64,000 nt of DNA from Yamagishiella unicocca (Eukaryota; Chlorophyta; Chlorophyceae; Chlamydomonadales; Volvocaceae): positions 434,001-498,000 of the forward strand of contig BDSL01000005.1 of the NCBI GenBank assembly GCA_003116995.1, given 5' to 3'. A model generated the notes under the pieces. It made no database searches. It was not told where the DNA came from and saw nothing but the letters and a program-made list of their open reading frames with translations. A program made the translations under genes and the position numbers. Positions 10,301 through 22,200 of this stretch are shown here, in pieces (position 1 is the first letter of the stretch; every line of letters starts with the position of its first letter).

Positions 10301-11349
10301 GGGAAGTTTTAGGAACTAAGGGTAGACAGCGGGTTAGGGAGTGGCAAAGATGGAACCAGCGGGGAGGGTCAGGAGCGACGGGGGAGAATGCGGCGCTGCT
10401 TGGCAGATGGGGAAAATGGGTTCGAAGCACAGGTCGTGCGGCAGGTGTATTTGAAAGAGCTCTGGCGGATCCAATGGTCGAGGTACAGAAGATCTTTTTG
10501 CGCAGGGTAGTTGGCGCTAGTTTGCCTCCGAACAGGCAACTCTTCGCAGAGTCCTCTCAACTGCCTTTGCATCACTTTTGGGCACAGCAAGTGTTTGGTT
10601 TTTGGAAGCGCCTGAGTAAGCAGCCCTCGACGCTCGCACAGGCAGTCTTAGAGGAGGATATTTTTGCATGGTTGGAATCGGATCGCTCGTCAAGCGAGCA
10701 TGAATATTTCTGGGCTGGTAAGGTGCTGCGGATTCTTGGAGCACTTGGGTACGACTATCGCCAACATGTGAGCGCAACGTTGAGTAATGTGGACAAAGCC
10801 AAGGCAATAGCCGCGTTGGAAATCCCGTTTGACAAGGTGCTAGAGGAGTTCAGGCGGCGTTTGCTGCTCGATTGGAACTCGAGTGATATTGTTATGGATC
10901 CGCGGGTTTTTCCCGAATTTGCAGCAGGAGACAGTGATCGCGGGAAGCCGGGCGTAACAATGTGTCGCTACTCGAATTGGATGGGCGTTGCATATGCCCC
11001 CGACGCGCATACAAAGAAGCTCGATCACCTTCGCGCGTGTATGCCTCGGAAGCATCACACGGCGCTGATGCGTTTTCGTCTCGGCTGTTGGGATCTCGAC
11101 GTAAGTCGTTTTGCACGTCGGCCGCGTAAGCCACGTGTTGAGAGAACGTGCCGAGTGTGCCGCGGGGATATGGTAGAAGACGAGTTTCATGTTCTTATGG
11201 AGTGTCCCGTGTATGAGCCCCTCAGACGAGCTGTAGATTTCCCTACTGGACAGGATATGCAAGTGGTGATGACTACGTGGGATCAGGTGAAACTAGGCAA
11301 CCTTTTGGCTCAGATACAGAGGGCGCGGACAGAGTCATTAAGGGAATAA
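7393..11349 (+). CDS. LINE ORF2: APE endonuclease and reverse transcriptase
   Basis: 1,318 aa, uninterrupted. The N-terminal APE-type endonuclease (about residues 1-310) shows LWNVRH, CVETHGTE, LAGDFNARM and FSDHGPV, which supply the catalytic Asn, Glu, Asp/Asn and Asp/His. The reverse transcriptase follows: SNYRGIAV, then CQIDFEKAFDRVD (motif A), QGCPLSPVLFGLF (motif B) and YADDLTLM near residue 826 (catalytic YADD). A C-terminal knuckle, CRVCRGDM...EFHVLMEC, ends at about residue 1271 and matches the CCHC finger of L1-clade ORF2 proteins. The protein nicks target DNA and primes reverse transcription there. Translation probably depends on termination-reinitiation at TAATG. All visible catalytic motifs are intact. 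Confidence 0.95.
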   Translation: MTDSNLRIILWNVRHLEEGKLQEDELIWHLLSMHDIIICVETHGTEAHPTAGQQLPGYKNFCVDRPRMGGRRAGGVAVYVHDRIADALEPLLYVAEPRGCESVWLRLRSDWADAGGRSLLIGACYIAPEDSSYHREGRPAATNAEAALDAFAALQARLGALRRDDDLVLLAGDFNARMSGGQSGIPDLPDITVAGLAEQLGAPFGYDDSIDAVPRFRNCVDARTNHAGIELGNVCRSEGLCVVNGRVRGDERGALTFLGPQGGSTVDLFLTSPSLFSKCQALFVFDNLHNRLRTRGTGGRTFSDHGPVSLQLGVRLQRPDGELPPRRPRKRLGFNVSQWRKYATYFTADDSAVMANLQEVTQGLDNGSVSSTCAVDRIGEILYGAMKQAFGVGRESRQPRSNHAPWWNAECAQKHAAMSSKLTDAKGQGRCSGVWQAYRVARQEFNRARRRAMAAFEHEEWRAFINNCRGDPKALWRKLSDGSSESCPITDADAWRSHFQALLNERQRPPDYERATDILGFVNRVDRHTLPWWRALGEEEAELRRRAADEALNTPITAAEVAVVLEKLPNGKSSGPEKVCGECYRYARKLRSGSEDRSPEINRLVPVVTVLMEHIRATGDYPAQFTVSDLVPVYKGNGKDMLECSNYRGIAVGGVLAKCYASVLERRLSKFAESEFAARPVRHWCQAGFRRGLGTQHHLFALRHFIARYARPGQHGLLVCQIDFEKAFDRVDRNLLWARLRERGLSGQMLSAIRRCYDKVQLRVKVNGKRGERFESVQGVKQGCPLSPVLFGLFIESFADYVDEHEQRQPRGCVPTAHGKGVPELLYADDLTLMTMNRERMQFLLDRLAEFCDAFGMNLNVGKCELMVFAGRQTSYDALLSDAAGLRYAGQTVPVKERARYLGLRYGSGFSFDSCRMELCDVGRRGVFALMRKLELNRVWAPDLMLRCFDAQIRPLLSYGAEVWGPDAIWEVLGTKGRQRVREWQRWNQRGGSGATGENAALLGRWGKWVRSTGRAAGVFERALADPMVEVQKIFLRRVVGASLPPNRQLFAESSQLPLHHFWAQQVFGFWKRLSKQPSTLAQAVLEEDIFAWLESDRSSSEHEYFWAGKVLRILGALGYDYRQHVSATLSNVDKAKAIAALEIPFDKVLEEFRRRLLLDWNSSDIVMDPRVFPEFAAGDSDRGKPGVTMCRYSNWMGVAYAPDAHTKKLDHLRACMPRKHHTALMRFRLGCWDLDVSRFARRPRKPRVERTCRVCRGDMVEDEFHVLMECPVYEPLRRAVDFPTGQDMQVVMTTWDQVKLGNLLAQIQRARTESLRE

Positions 11350-11465
11350 TCCCGATTTTCTAGTATTAGTTCTTGAAGTGCGCCCTTTGACGGATGTCCG
11401 TTATGGGGGGACGCATGCTACTGGCGCGAGCCAGTACGACATGTAATAAATCGTAATCGTAAAAT

Positions 11466-11476
11466 CTTGCCACCAT
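11466..11476 (+). repeat. Target-site duplication, 3' copy
   Basis: Exact repeat of 5816-5826. It follows the AT-rich 3' tail of the LINE directly and so marks the 3' junction. Confidence 0.85.
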
Positions 11477-11738
11477 GGCTCAGGAACTTGACTCAGCGCT
11501 CGTACGAATGACTCTCCTTGTTTGCTCCGGTTTCCGATGTGATCTGGCATGTGATGTGGTTCGTGCACGCCTTGTACTTGCTTCCCGTACAGTACCTTTC
11601 CAGGCTCTCCGTTAGAGATCCAGCGTCTCCCGTCATTTGTTGCAAGTCCTACAGACGCATACTCTAATTACAACAATTTATGTGAAAATGCGAGCACTCC
11701 GACTGCGTTGAGCAACAACCAAATCCAAACGCCCATAC

Positions 11739-13431
11739 ATGGCGTCAACTCAACCCCTGGACTCAGGGCCTTTAGCGGGGATGTGTTGCCTGGAAATAGG
11801 CCCTCCGCTCTCCGCCCGGCAGCTTAAGGGCGCGGCGGCGTTCACCCTCGCGCAGCTGCTAGCGCTGGCGGACCTCCGCGCCACTGCTCGACGGAAACAG
11901 CCTCCGTTCGGCAGCAGGTGGGGTGCAGCACGGTGGGGGCGGGCTGCATTCCGGGGACAGCGCCCCACGACTGCAGGGCGGCAAGGTGCCCAACGGGACC
12001 TGTACGGACAGTGACTGCAGCTACAGATAGTGATTTGCAAGCAACCCTCGCTGGAAAGCCTGCAGATGTTCTCCGGTTCAGCTTTCTGTGTCCATAAGGT
12101 TCAAGCTGAAGCTATCTCTCTCGCTCTCGCGCGCGCATGCGCCCTGACGTGCCATGCGAGTCATATTCGGTCGCGCAGGCTACCTGAGGGCCGCATGCGC
12201 ATCCGGCTCCAGCCCCCTCCGCCTCCTTGATCTCGACCCAACCGCCCTCTCGTTTCGCTTTCCCATCATGTCAAAGAAGCTACGCGCGAAGCCTACATCT
12301 CCTGCCACCCGTCTGCATGTGTCTCCCCTGACACGGCCCCCACGCGATCCCCTCCCCCTGCCGCTCAGGCCACACGGCAGCACTGCGGGCCGCCCCGCCG
12401 GCACCGCGGCATCAAAGGGCCTTATGGCCATGGTGCACCTTCGCCAGGGGGCGGCCAAAAGACACGCGGAGGATGAAGCGGATGCCGCCGCAGCAGCACC
12501 GCAGCGTGAGCGACCCCGGACTGCTGCCGCGGCCGTCACAGCCGTCTCCATGAAACGCATCGCAATCCTGCCGCCGTCCGGCACCCTGGCGCCAGCGCAG
12601 CAGCTGGGCTGCCACCTAGCTCGACGCTGCGGAGGCGGCAGCGGCGGGACAGCGGGCGGCAGCAGCCTCGCCCGCGTGTACGGCAGTCGGCTGCGGATGG
12701 GACAGCTGCCCGAGGACTACGCCGAGTGCTTTGTTGGCCTGGATCCAGTCCCTCAGGCTGGTGTGGACGACGAGGATCCGTTGGATCTGCATTCCGCGCA
12801 GCGGAAGCCCCGCGCTGGCCGGCATTCCGCAGGAGCGGAGACAGCGGCGGCGTCAGCCGCGCCTGCGGGTGACGCGCTGCTGGGGTCCTTGGACGTCGGC
12901 GATGAGATGTCGTTTCTCTTCGCGGCAAACGCGGGTGCGCCGCTGCATCCACAGCTGCAGCAAGCGCCCATCTCCATGGCATGCGAGCCAGGGCAGGGCG
13001 CCGCGGCCGCCGGCGCCATGCTGGCGCCCTTCATGGCGGGGACGGCCGCCATGGGCGGCCTGCCGTACAGCAGCGCGCCGTACGGTACGGCGGGAGGTGG
13101 CTCGAACGGTGAGCTGGTGGAGCCGATGGGCACACAGGAGTTGATGTTGGATGCGGATGATGATGACGACAGCACTGATGGTGAGGAGGTGGATGACGTG
13201 GACATGGATGGGCCGTTGGGGCCTGGTATGTACGACATGGGGAGCCAACTGCAGCAGCTCCAGCAGGCAGGGGGTGACCAGGGTTATGGCGGCAGCTTTG
13301 GCGGAGAGGTTGGGGTTGGGCCAGGGTTCGGGATGTCGGGAGCTGTGGGCGGCGGTGGAGGAGCTGACGGCGAAGGCGCGGGGGGCCCATCAAGTCTAGA
13401 AGACGACGGGGCGATGGTGGAGGAGTTTTGA
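11739..13431 (+). CDS. Unrecognised low-complexity acidic protein
   Basis: The main exon ends at the stop 13429-13431 and is open through residues such as MSKKLRAKPTSPATRLHV (ATG at 12268). A possible first exon, 11739-11917 (start MASTQPLDSGPL), ends at a CAG/GTGGGG donor in phase 2. An acceptor at 12213 joins it in frame, giving RKQPPFGS then SPLRLLDLDPTALSF; that acceptor has a weak pyrimidine tract, so a start at 12268 is the conservative alternative. The protein has a basic N-terminus, Ala/Gly-rich middle, an acidic run DADDDDDSTDGEEVDDVDMD and a Gly-rich, acidic C-terminus. No domain is recognised. It may be nuclear, judging only from the basic start and acidic tail. Confidence 0.55.
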
Positions 13432-14550
13432 GCCACCTCCATTTGGCAGCCACGGCACGTGTCGTACCAGTACGGCGCGCGATCAGGTGTTGTTTCTAAT
13501 GGTTGACGGGAGGCAGCTTTCGGCGACGCCTTAGTGCGAATGGGCAGACAGACCCTTGCGCTGTGCTGGTACTTAACGCAAGGGAAATAGCTCAGCTGCT
13601 TGTTTTGCGGAGGAGTTGCGTGAGGGTAGGCGTTGGCTTCCGTTGTTGAGGATGCGCGGCGACTGGGCCTATCGGGCCTTTAGGAGTCGATACTTCATGC
13701 CCTGGATCGTCATGCCGCGTCAGATGCTATCAAACTGACAGTCTGGGTCCTAGGCTAGCGGGAGGTTGCAAACCCTGCATTTGAGGGCACGATAGCTGCA
13801 TTACCGTAGGTTCGCCTGGTGTGCAACAAATTCAACGTCAAGAGGTTCAGGTAGCGAGACTCTTAAGATGGATCGTCGTCACAACGCCGAGTGCGGCGGC
13901 TTTTTAGGATATCTGACAGTACGTCGTTTTCGTAGTTTTAGGCGCGCCAGCTGCCCTTAACTAATAATACGTCCTGTCCATATAGGAGCAGGCATGCTGT
14001 AATGCGTCTGTGTATAGCACAAAGCATATGCTGGTGACCTCGGGCGTCTGGAACAGGGCACACCTTAACATGGCGTGTTCCCTTACTCGTGACACCATGT
14101 GCCCACTGCCTGTACTCTGGCCTAACACACCCGTCTCTCTTCCCCCCATGATTCTGGAGGGTTTGATTGGAAGAGGCAGCTGTCAATAACTTGCTTCGTT
14201 GGCGCATGCAAACTCCACGAGTCGTACGACAATGCCAGGGTATTACTGGTACTCCTACAATGATGGCATTGTAATTGGTTTAGTCGTATTGTCAATAAGT
14301 TAATATCTTACGAACCTTTGCTACGAGCTTCGTCGTGCGACTTCTGTGGAAAACAAATCCTGGCGCCGAAGCTCCGCGGAGTTGCCACACGCTTTAAAAC
14401 TGTTAAAGTTGTGACGTTAGACGACTTCACTTGGCACATTCTTGGCTTGGGCCTTTTGGACGCGTACGCAGCTGTCGCAATGGACCTTTTTAAGGCCTTC
14501 AACCTGTGACCGCCTGATGGCAGCGCTGCCTGGAGGAGGGGTTCCCCAGG
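13432..14550. other. 3' UTR and intergenic region before EXO1
   Basis: This holds the probable 3' UTR of the acidic-protein gene, ending near TGTAA at 13998-14002, then about 550 nt of upstream sequence for EXO1. The bases just before the EXO1 ATG (CCCCAGG) look like a 3' splice site, so a 5' UTR intron is possible. No gene or RNA gene was seen. Confidence 0.5.
13998..14002 (+). terminator. TGTAA poly(A) signal after the acidic-protein gene
   Basis: About 570 nt after the stop codon; position and motif fit a chlorophyte poly(A) signal. Confidence 0.4.
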
Positions 14551-17115
14551 ATGGGCATCAACGGTTTGCTGCAGCAGCTCAAAAGCATCTCGCGCCCCAC
14601 GCATGTCAGCGCGTACCGTGGACAGAAGGTGGCCATCGACGGATACTCATGGCTACACAAAGGAGCGTACAGCTGCAGCCGTGAGCTTTGCGAAGGTGTC
14701 TGGGCAGATGGGTGAGCCTAAACGGACGTCCATTCGGTAACGCATTGCGCTGCTACATGGTCACCGTGAAGCTGCACGCATTGCGTCCAGCAGGCGGTCG
14801 GTTGGCCTGGCGCAGCTCCTTTGGGCTGGCAACGGGGGCTTACGCAATCAGATCTCGCAGCCAAGGAATGCTCTGCTTACCTGTGTTGCTTGCCATTCAC
14901 AGCCAGCCCCAGCACGCGAAGCCAGGCTGCTATCTCTCAACCCCCCCCCCCGGCCCAACTACATTTCCCCAGTCGCGTTACCGGTTCTTTTATTGTAACC
15001 CCCCCGGCCCCGCAGCTACGTGCGGTACTTCGTGTCGCGAGTTGAAACGCTGCTCGCCAACGGAGTGGTGCCCATTGTGGTCTTCGACGGCTGCCGCCTT
15101 CCGATGAAGGCCGATGAGGAGGGCAGCCGCCAGAGGTGCGGCGGCCACCCACCCATGCACCTGGGGGGTTGCGGTAACAACACGTGTGGGCATCTGTCAG
15201 CGGCACTGCCTGACTTGGGTCCAGGCTGCGACCCTAGGTTGCGGGCCTATCTGACGATCAGTTTCCACCCCGGTAGGCTGACAGCAGTCTGTGCTTGCAC
15301 GCACGTCCAGACGATGCTGGCAGTCAATGAACGCGGGTTGCAATGCACGAGGGTTGCAGTGCACGCGTCTGTATTGGCGCAAGTCAGGCGGCGACAGGAC
15401 CCTTCTCCCCCCTCTCCTTGGCGGCTGCAGGAACCGGCGTGAGGCGCTGGACCGCGCCCGTGCGCATGCGGAGTCTGGCAACATGGCGGCGGCGACAGAG
15501 TGCTACCAGCGAGCAGTGGACATTGCGCCTTGGATGGCCAAGGTCGTTATGGAGGTGCGCCCACGGCCGGAGCGGCAGTAGCTGCAGTGGGACTAAGCAG
15601 TAGCTGCAGTGGGACTAAGCAGTAGCTGCAGTGGGACTAAGCAGTAGCGGCAGGAGCCCGATAGGTCATCACCATAATAAAAACCGTCAGCACTGCGGGT
15701 ACTGTCGGCAACCGTGCTGTGCTAGTCCAGGGACTAGGTTCAGGGCGGCATGGGCCGAGCCTCACTCTGCGGCAGCGGTTGCCGCCAATGGCCACGCATT
15801 GCACCGTCCCGAATCCGGAACCGGGATCCAATCGTACACCGCATCGCGGATCCTGCGCCCCTGTGGCCCTAGTGCCGCTCACATCTCTCTCTTTTCTGTC
15901 GCGGCTCGCCTGCAGGCCCTCCGCGAGCGAGGCGTGACGTGCCTGGTGGCGCCGTACGAGGCCGACGCGCAGATGTCGTACCTCGCCCTGCGCGGCGACG
16001 TTCACGCGGTGCTGACGGAGGACTCCGACATGCTGGCGTACGGCTGCCCACGGGTGCTGTACAAGCTTGACCGCGGCGGCACGGGCGAGGAGATCCTGCT
16101 CGCTGACCTTCCGCTGGTGCGGGAGATCAACATGGCGGGCTTTGACCACGATATGCTGCTGCAGGTGATTGGGTGTTAGGGTTTAGGGTTCGGCTTCCCT
16201 CATCCGTGGGGTGGCGGCGGCGATGGCGCCGCCGCCGGGCCGCCCAGCCTGCCTTTAGCCCCTCCTCATCCCGCCTGGACGTAAAACGGTAGCGCTCCGC
16301 GCATCCCACCTTTCACCCCCTACTGGGCAATCGGTCGCTTCTCCTCATTATGTTGCGAGCACCGCGCGCGTCTACGCTACCCCCTCCACCCACCTCTCGC
16401 CCTCCCTTTCCGCATCATATGGCGCAGATGTGTATCCTGGCGGGCTGCGACTTCCTGCCCAACATGCCCGGCGTGGGTATCAAGAAGGCGCACGCCCTGA
16501 TGCGCAAGCACCGCGACTTCCTTAAGGTGCGTTCGGAAGCGCTGCATCCGGACTTCCTAAAGGCGCTTTCCCCCTGCCCCCTGCCGGCTGCCTGTCATCC
16601 GGTGCCACCGCCTCCGCCACCGCCACCGCCTCCCCGCCCCCACGTCCAGGTCGTCCGCTTCCTGCGCTTCAACGGCAACCCGCCGCCTGCCGGCTACGAG
16701 CTCCGCTTCCAGCGCACCATCTGGCTCTTCCGCCACCAGCGCGTCTTCTGCCCCGCCACGCACACCATGGCGCACCTGCGGCCGCTGCCCCCCGGAGGAC
16801 TGGGCGCCGCGGATGTGCTGGTGCTGGCGGCGCTGCCGCCCGAGGGGCTGGAGCGGGAGACCCTGCCCTTCCTGGGGCCACCCCTGGAGCAGTCCGTGGC
16901 GGCCGACATCGCGTCTGGTGGGGACGGGGGGAAAAGGGGGAGGGCGGGAGGTGGATGGATGAGACGGGGCGTGAGGTATCGTGTCAGCGGCGGGCAGCAA
17001 CCGCCCGGGGACGGATGCCGTTTGCAACGAGCCGAATACTTTGCACGGGGCGTGAAGCGTGCTGTGCCTAGTCGCTGCTAGGACGATAGACTCATTTGTG
17101 CTCGCCCTTCCCCGC

Positions 17116-17150
<35 letters not shown>

Positions 17151-19158
17151 CGCTCTGCCAGGTGACATCGACCCCAGCACGATGGAGCCTTTCGACCTGG
17201 TCTCCATCTACCGGGGCTGCGCCTACCCGCCTCGCCACCTGCGCGCTGTGCTGCAGCTGCCACCGCAGCAGCCGCAGGGCTCCCAGGGGCAAGATGGGTC
17301 TGGGCGCGAAGGCGGCAGCCAGCGCCGCCACTCGTCTGGGGCCGCAGGGCCATCCAGCGGAACCGCGCAACCCCCCCACCGCCACCACCATCCTCAGCAG
17401 CAGCACCCCAACCCCCACCACCACCACCACCGCAACGGCCGCCACCCCGGCAAGCCGCCCGTGGCCCCAGCCGCGCCGGTGCGGGACCCTAGCAAGGGCA
17501 TCCAGCGCTTTTTCCAATCGGACCCAGCTGCCAGCCAGCCCTTCAGGCGCGTGGCGTCGTCCGGAGCAGCGTCGCAGGGCGCGGAGGCCGGAGGGCGCCA
17601 GGGTGCGGCAGCGGGGCCGGGGGCGAGATGCGCCTCTGCCGGCAGCGGCTGCAGCGTGCCTGTGGTCACACTGCGAGGGCTGCCGGTGGAGCTGGTGGAG
17701 GCGGGGCGGGGCAGGGAGGGTGCAGGCGGCCCAGCAGGCGGCGCTGCTGTCGGCGCTGCGGCGCTGGACGGTGTGGAGGAGCAGGAGGGGCCTGCGGCTG
17801 GCGGTTGCGACGAGGTGCGTGGGGGATGAGAGCTGAGGCGGGCTGCAAGGTGCTATGGAAGAAGCGGGCTGAGTGGGGGACTGTCTACAGCTCTGCGGCT
17901 GCTTCACACGTCCGCCTCCTCCCAACTCTTAAGTCCAATGCTCGACGGCACCTCCTCCTCCTCCTGCTGCTAATGTTGTTGTTGTTGTTGTTGTTGCGGC
18001 TGCACCCAGGATGGCCGTTTTGCGCTGCGCAGCGCCAAGCGGTATAGAGTGGACCCGGGCGTGGAAGACGCGGCGGCAGCAGCAGCAGGGCACCGGGGCT
18101 CGGGACACCCGCCCTTCGCACCCGCCCCAAGCAGCACCAGCGGCGGCGGCGGCGGCGGCAGCTTGTTCGCTCGCTTCAGCCGCAGCGGGGCGTCCGCGTC
18201 TCAGCGCAGCTGTGGGCAGGACTCGGCGCCCGGCCTGGGCTGCTTGTCGCAATCGCAGGTGGGCGGGGGAGGAGAAACGCAGCAGGAGGCCGCGGTGCGC
18301 GCGTTTTGCCTGCGCTTGCGTCACCTCGGTAGACGCACTTCCTCGAGCTGACTGGGCCGCCTCTGTTGGTGGGTTGCTGTTTTCGCGCGCTGGGTGGGAT
18401 GCTGGCCGCAGGCGACGGCAGCCAGCGGCGACCTGGGCACCGGGCCGAATGGCGGCAGTGGGGGCGACTGCGGCGGAGGGGAGGGGTCGCAGGCCGCCGC
18501 CAGTCGCCGGCTGCTCCGGGTGCCGCTCGACAGCGGCAGGGGCGGAGGCAGCGCTGCGGCCGGCACCAGCCTCGGTGCCTTTGCTGCGTCGCTTCCTGAC
18601 GGTGATGGCGGAGACGGGAGCCAGGTGCGCTCACATACCGGTATGATGTTGGGGGTTTAGCGAGTTGGATACGCTACCGGTAGAGGCAAATACGGTATGC
18701 GCCCCTTTCCCGGGCCGACACGCAAGCGGCTTGGCAGTGGAAAGCAAGCGGACGTTGCGCACGTGCCATCGTGATGGTTTTTCGGCGACGTGAAGACCGC
18801 TTTAACCCTCCCTGGCGCTGCAGGGCCTTACACGCAACTGGTCGTCCGGCGCCGAGGGGTCTGACAGCCAGGGGCTGGGGGAGTGCAGGCCCACCGGCAT
18901 GGCCTCGTACGACAGCCAGTATGACAGCCAGTACGACAGCCAGCTCACCTCCGGTTGCGAGGTGGGGGCCTGGGCACGGCGCAGCGGCGGCGACGGCGGC
19001 CGGATAGGCGCCCGGTCGCGGGCGCCGGCGCGCTTGGCAATGGAGGTGAGGGGCTGCCTCCCTCATGATCGGGGCCTTCCCAGCGAGTTCGGTCGAGGTC
19101 CGGCCGTGTGTGTTTGTGTGTTTTAAATATGCTGTGTTTGTGTGTTTTATAAATGCTG

Positions 19159-19242
<84 letters not shown>

Positions 19243-22200
19243 GCGGCCCTGGGATCCACCCCTTGTGTCCGGGGAAGGTGCTGCCTCCAAGCGCACCCCT
19301 CAGACGACACAGTCGATGTAGTTGCGCACAACGACACATACGACACATGCGATCGTAGTTGCACGCAACGACATATACGACACATGCGATCGTAGTTGCG
19401 CGCAACGACATATATATACGACGCATGTGACGTAGTTGCGCGCAACGACATATATATACGACGCATGTGACGTAGTTGCGCGCAACGACATATACGACAC
19501 GTGCGATCGTAGTTGTGCGCAACCACACACGCGATGTACCTGAGCTGAGATCCCTGGGCATCGTCCCTCCCCCCGTACGGCTGGTCACCTTCAGGCGCTG
19601 TTCTCGGAGCCGTCTGGCTCAGCCCCTCTGTCGCAACAGCCGCACTGCGGAGGCGGAGGCGGCCCCAGCGTCAGCGCCTGTCCGAGTAGCGGCCCCGCTG
19701 GTGGCCCGGGTCGGCATCAGCTGCTGGGTGCGCTCGCTGCCCTTAACACGTGGCGGCAGGGCGGGGGCGGCCCCGCAACTGGACCGGGCGGCAGCCAGCC
19801 GCCCTGCAGCGGCAGCATACTAGGGGTGGGTTTGCGCGCAGTGGGGGTGGGTGGGGCGCGTGCTGCATGTGGGGAGGTGCGGCGGTGCGGCGGCGCTGGG
19901 CTGGACGCCTTTGACGCGGGTGGGTGGCGGGGGCAGCACGCAGGTGACGTCATAGCGCCACCGACGCAGCCCGATGTCGCCTCGCCACTAAGACAGCCAT
20001 GCCATGCCATGCCGGGCACCGAATGAAACCCGGAGCACGAATTTCCTCGCTAATGCGCTCCCCCCTCCTCGACCCCTTCCCTCCCTCATCCCCAACCCGG
20101 GAACCGGTCTCCCCCCCCCCCCAGTCTCAAAACGCCTGTTCTAAACGGTTTTTTCTGGCATCCACGGGTCTCCCTCGAAACCCCCTCCACCCACAGTCCC
20201 TGCCGTCTCCCTCCAAGCACTCCCACGTGGACCCTCCTTCGCAAGAGCGCGAGCCGCTGGCGGCGGGCCGCCAGGGCCTGGTGGCCCCACTTGAGGCCGC
20301 CGACGGCCTCGGCGCCACCGCCCCCTCGGCCTCCGCCGCCGCCCCCGGCGGGGTACGACTGTCCAGCACCCCGCTGCAGTACAGCATATACGATGAGTTG
20401 GACGAGCCGGACCCGCTAGCCGAGGCGCACATGGGGCTGGAGGCTGGCGGTGCTGCCGGTCATACTGGGCTGGGCGCTGGTGCCGGCGCGCCGCGGTGCC
20501 AGCGCGGCGGCGGCGTGCCGAGCGTGAGCGGCGGCGATGCGGGCGAGGGCGAAGAGGAGGAGGTGACGAGCCCCTTCAAGGGCTCCGTGCGGGCCCAGGT
20601 GCGGCGGCTGATAGCGCCGGGCCTCCGCCGGCGGCGCGAGCAGGTGGGGAGCCAACTGCCGGCGCTGCTGCACCCGTCGGTCCGGCGGCGGCTCAACGAT
20701 GACGGCCTACTGGGCGCACATGCAGCGCCTCTCGGGAGCCGCAGCTACGAGCATCACATAGACCACCACCAGCACCACCACCAGCACCACCAGCAGCAGC
20801 AGCAGCAGTCACTGCCGGAGGACTCGGAGGGCGGGGTGAGGGGCTTGGGCGCCGATGCGCTGGACGGGGTCGCGCTGAGGGCGCCGCGTTCCGGGTGGGA
20901 GGCTGATGCCCGAGTAGACTCCACTGGGGTGCCGGTGCTGGTAGCCTCACCGAGCGGGCGGGTGCTGGCGCGAGCAGGCGGTGGGACGGGGCGGGTCTTG
21001 CTGGGCGTTTCGCCGGATGGGCGCTGGCCGCAGGGGCAGCGGCTGGATGGGGGTCCGGGGGGTGCCTGGCCGGCAGAGGCGGACTCGATGTCGCCGTCAG
21101 CAGGGGGCGGGCTGCACGCAGCGCCCGAGGATGGTGACGGTGACGAGGGGGTGGGCGGCGGCAGCTTGGGCGACGGCGGCAGCGACGGTGACGGCCCGGA
21201 GGCGCGGCGGCTGATGCGTGCCTTCGAGCGCAGGGATGCACGGCGGCGGCGCGGCCGCGCGTTGCTAGAACGGGTGCAGCGGCAGCAACAGGCAGGAGCA
21301 CCCGGCAATGGAGGTGAGGGCGGCGGCGGCGGCAAACACCCGGTTTCGGAGGATCTCGTGGACAGCGGTACGGAGGGGCAGGATGGCTATGGCGCGCCGG
21401 AGGGCGCATGTGGCGGCGCCGATGGAGCGTACGACGCTGGTGTCGTACTTGCAGCGCTGCCGCCTAGCATCCAAGAGCACACAGCTTTTGGTGCAACTAA
21501 CCGCGATGTCGCACTCCAGGGGGGCCACGCTCCCGAACCTGCGGCGGCAAACGACCGCGCCGAACCGTCAGGGCCGCACCAGCAGCACCAACAGCACCAG
21601 CAGCACCAACAGCAGCAACAGCACCAACAGCACCAGCAGCACCATCTGGGGCGGGAGCCCAAACCACAGGCGGAGCCGGAGCAGGGTGGCGACGAGGACG
21701 AGGACGAGGACGACGTCCTCATCACAGCTGACGTGGCGGCGACAGACGGCGGAAGGGCAGCGGACTGCGGGGGGTTCCACTCCGTCAGCCACGTGGAGCG
21801 ATTCGCGCACGTGGCACGACGGGCGGTAGACCGCATGGCGTCCAGCCTGCTGCCGCCGCCCCAGGCCCCGGGCGCCACTGCGATGCGGCAGCCACAGCAG
21901 CAGCACCGCCACCAGCAGCAGCAGCACCGCAACCAGCAACGGAGGGCTTCTGCAGGGGAAGCCGGCAGCAGCCGCACGGCCACAGGTCCCGTCGCCGCGG
22001 CTGCTGCCGCTGCGGCTGCCTGTGCTGGTGCCAAACCCCTGGGCGACTTTGCCTTTGTCCGCAGCGCACCGAAGCGCCGCGGCTCCACGGCCGTTGGGCG
22101 CGTGGGCGGGGCTGGCTTGCAGGCCGGCCCGGCATGTCGCCCGAGCGTCTTCGTGCGGGTGGACTCTGAGGATGGCCTGGGGGCGCCAGGAAGCCGGCAA

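Larger units (their letters stand above)
5827..11465 (+). mobile_element. Full-length L1-type non-LTR retrotransposon (LINE)
   Basis: The element is about 5.64 kb, delimited by an exact 11-bp duplication. In order it has twenty 11-bp monomers (5837-6056), a coiled-coil ORF1 (6080-7393), an ORF2 with an APE-type endonuclease, reverse transcriptase and C-terminal CCHC knuckle (7393-11349), and a 3' UTR of about 115 nt ending in short repeats (AATCGTAATCGTAAAAT). No frameshift or internal stop breaks either ORF, so the insertion may be young and perhaps still competent. It sits between the ciliary gene and the next gene, in the same orientation as both. Its AT-richer codon use differs from the neighbouring genes. 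Two ORFs, APE and CCHC together point to the L1 clade. Confidence 0.93.

Noticed and set aside
16178..16194. Interstitial telomere-like TTAGGGTTTAGGG
   Set aside because: Only two units, inside an EXO1 intron; too short to support a telomere relic.
19314..19515. CRISPR-like spaced repeats
   Set aside because: The spacers are themselves repeated, the genome is eukaryotic, and no cas genes are present; this is a satellite.
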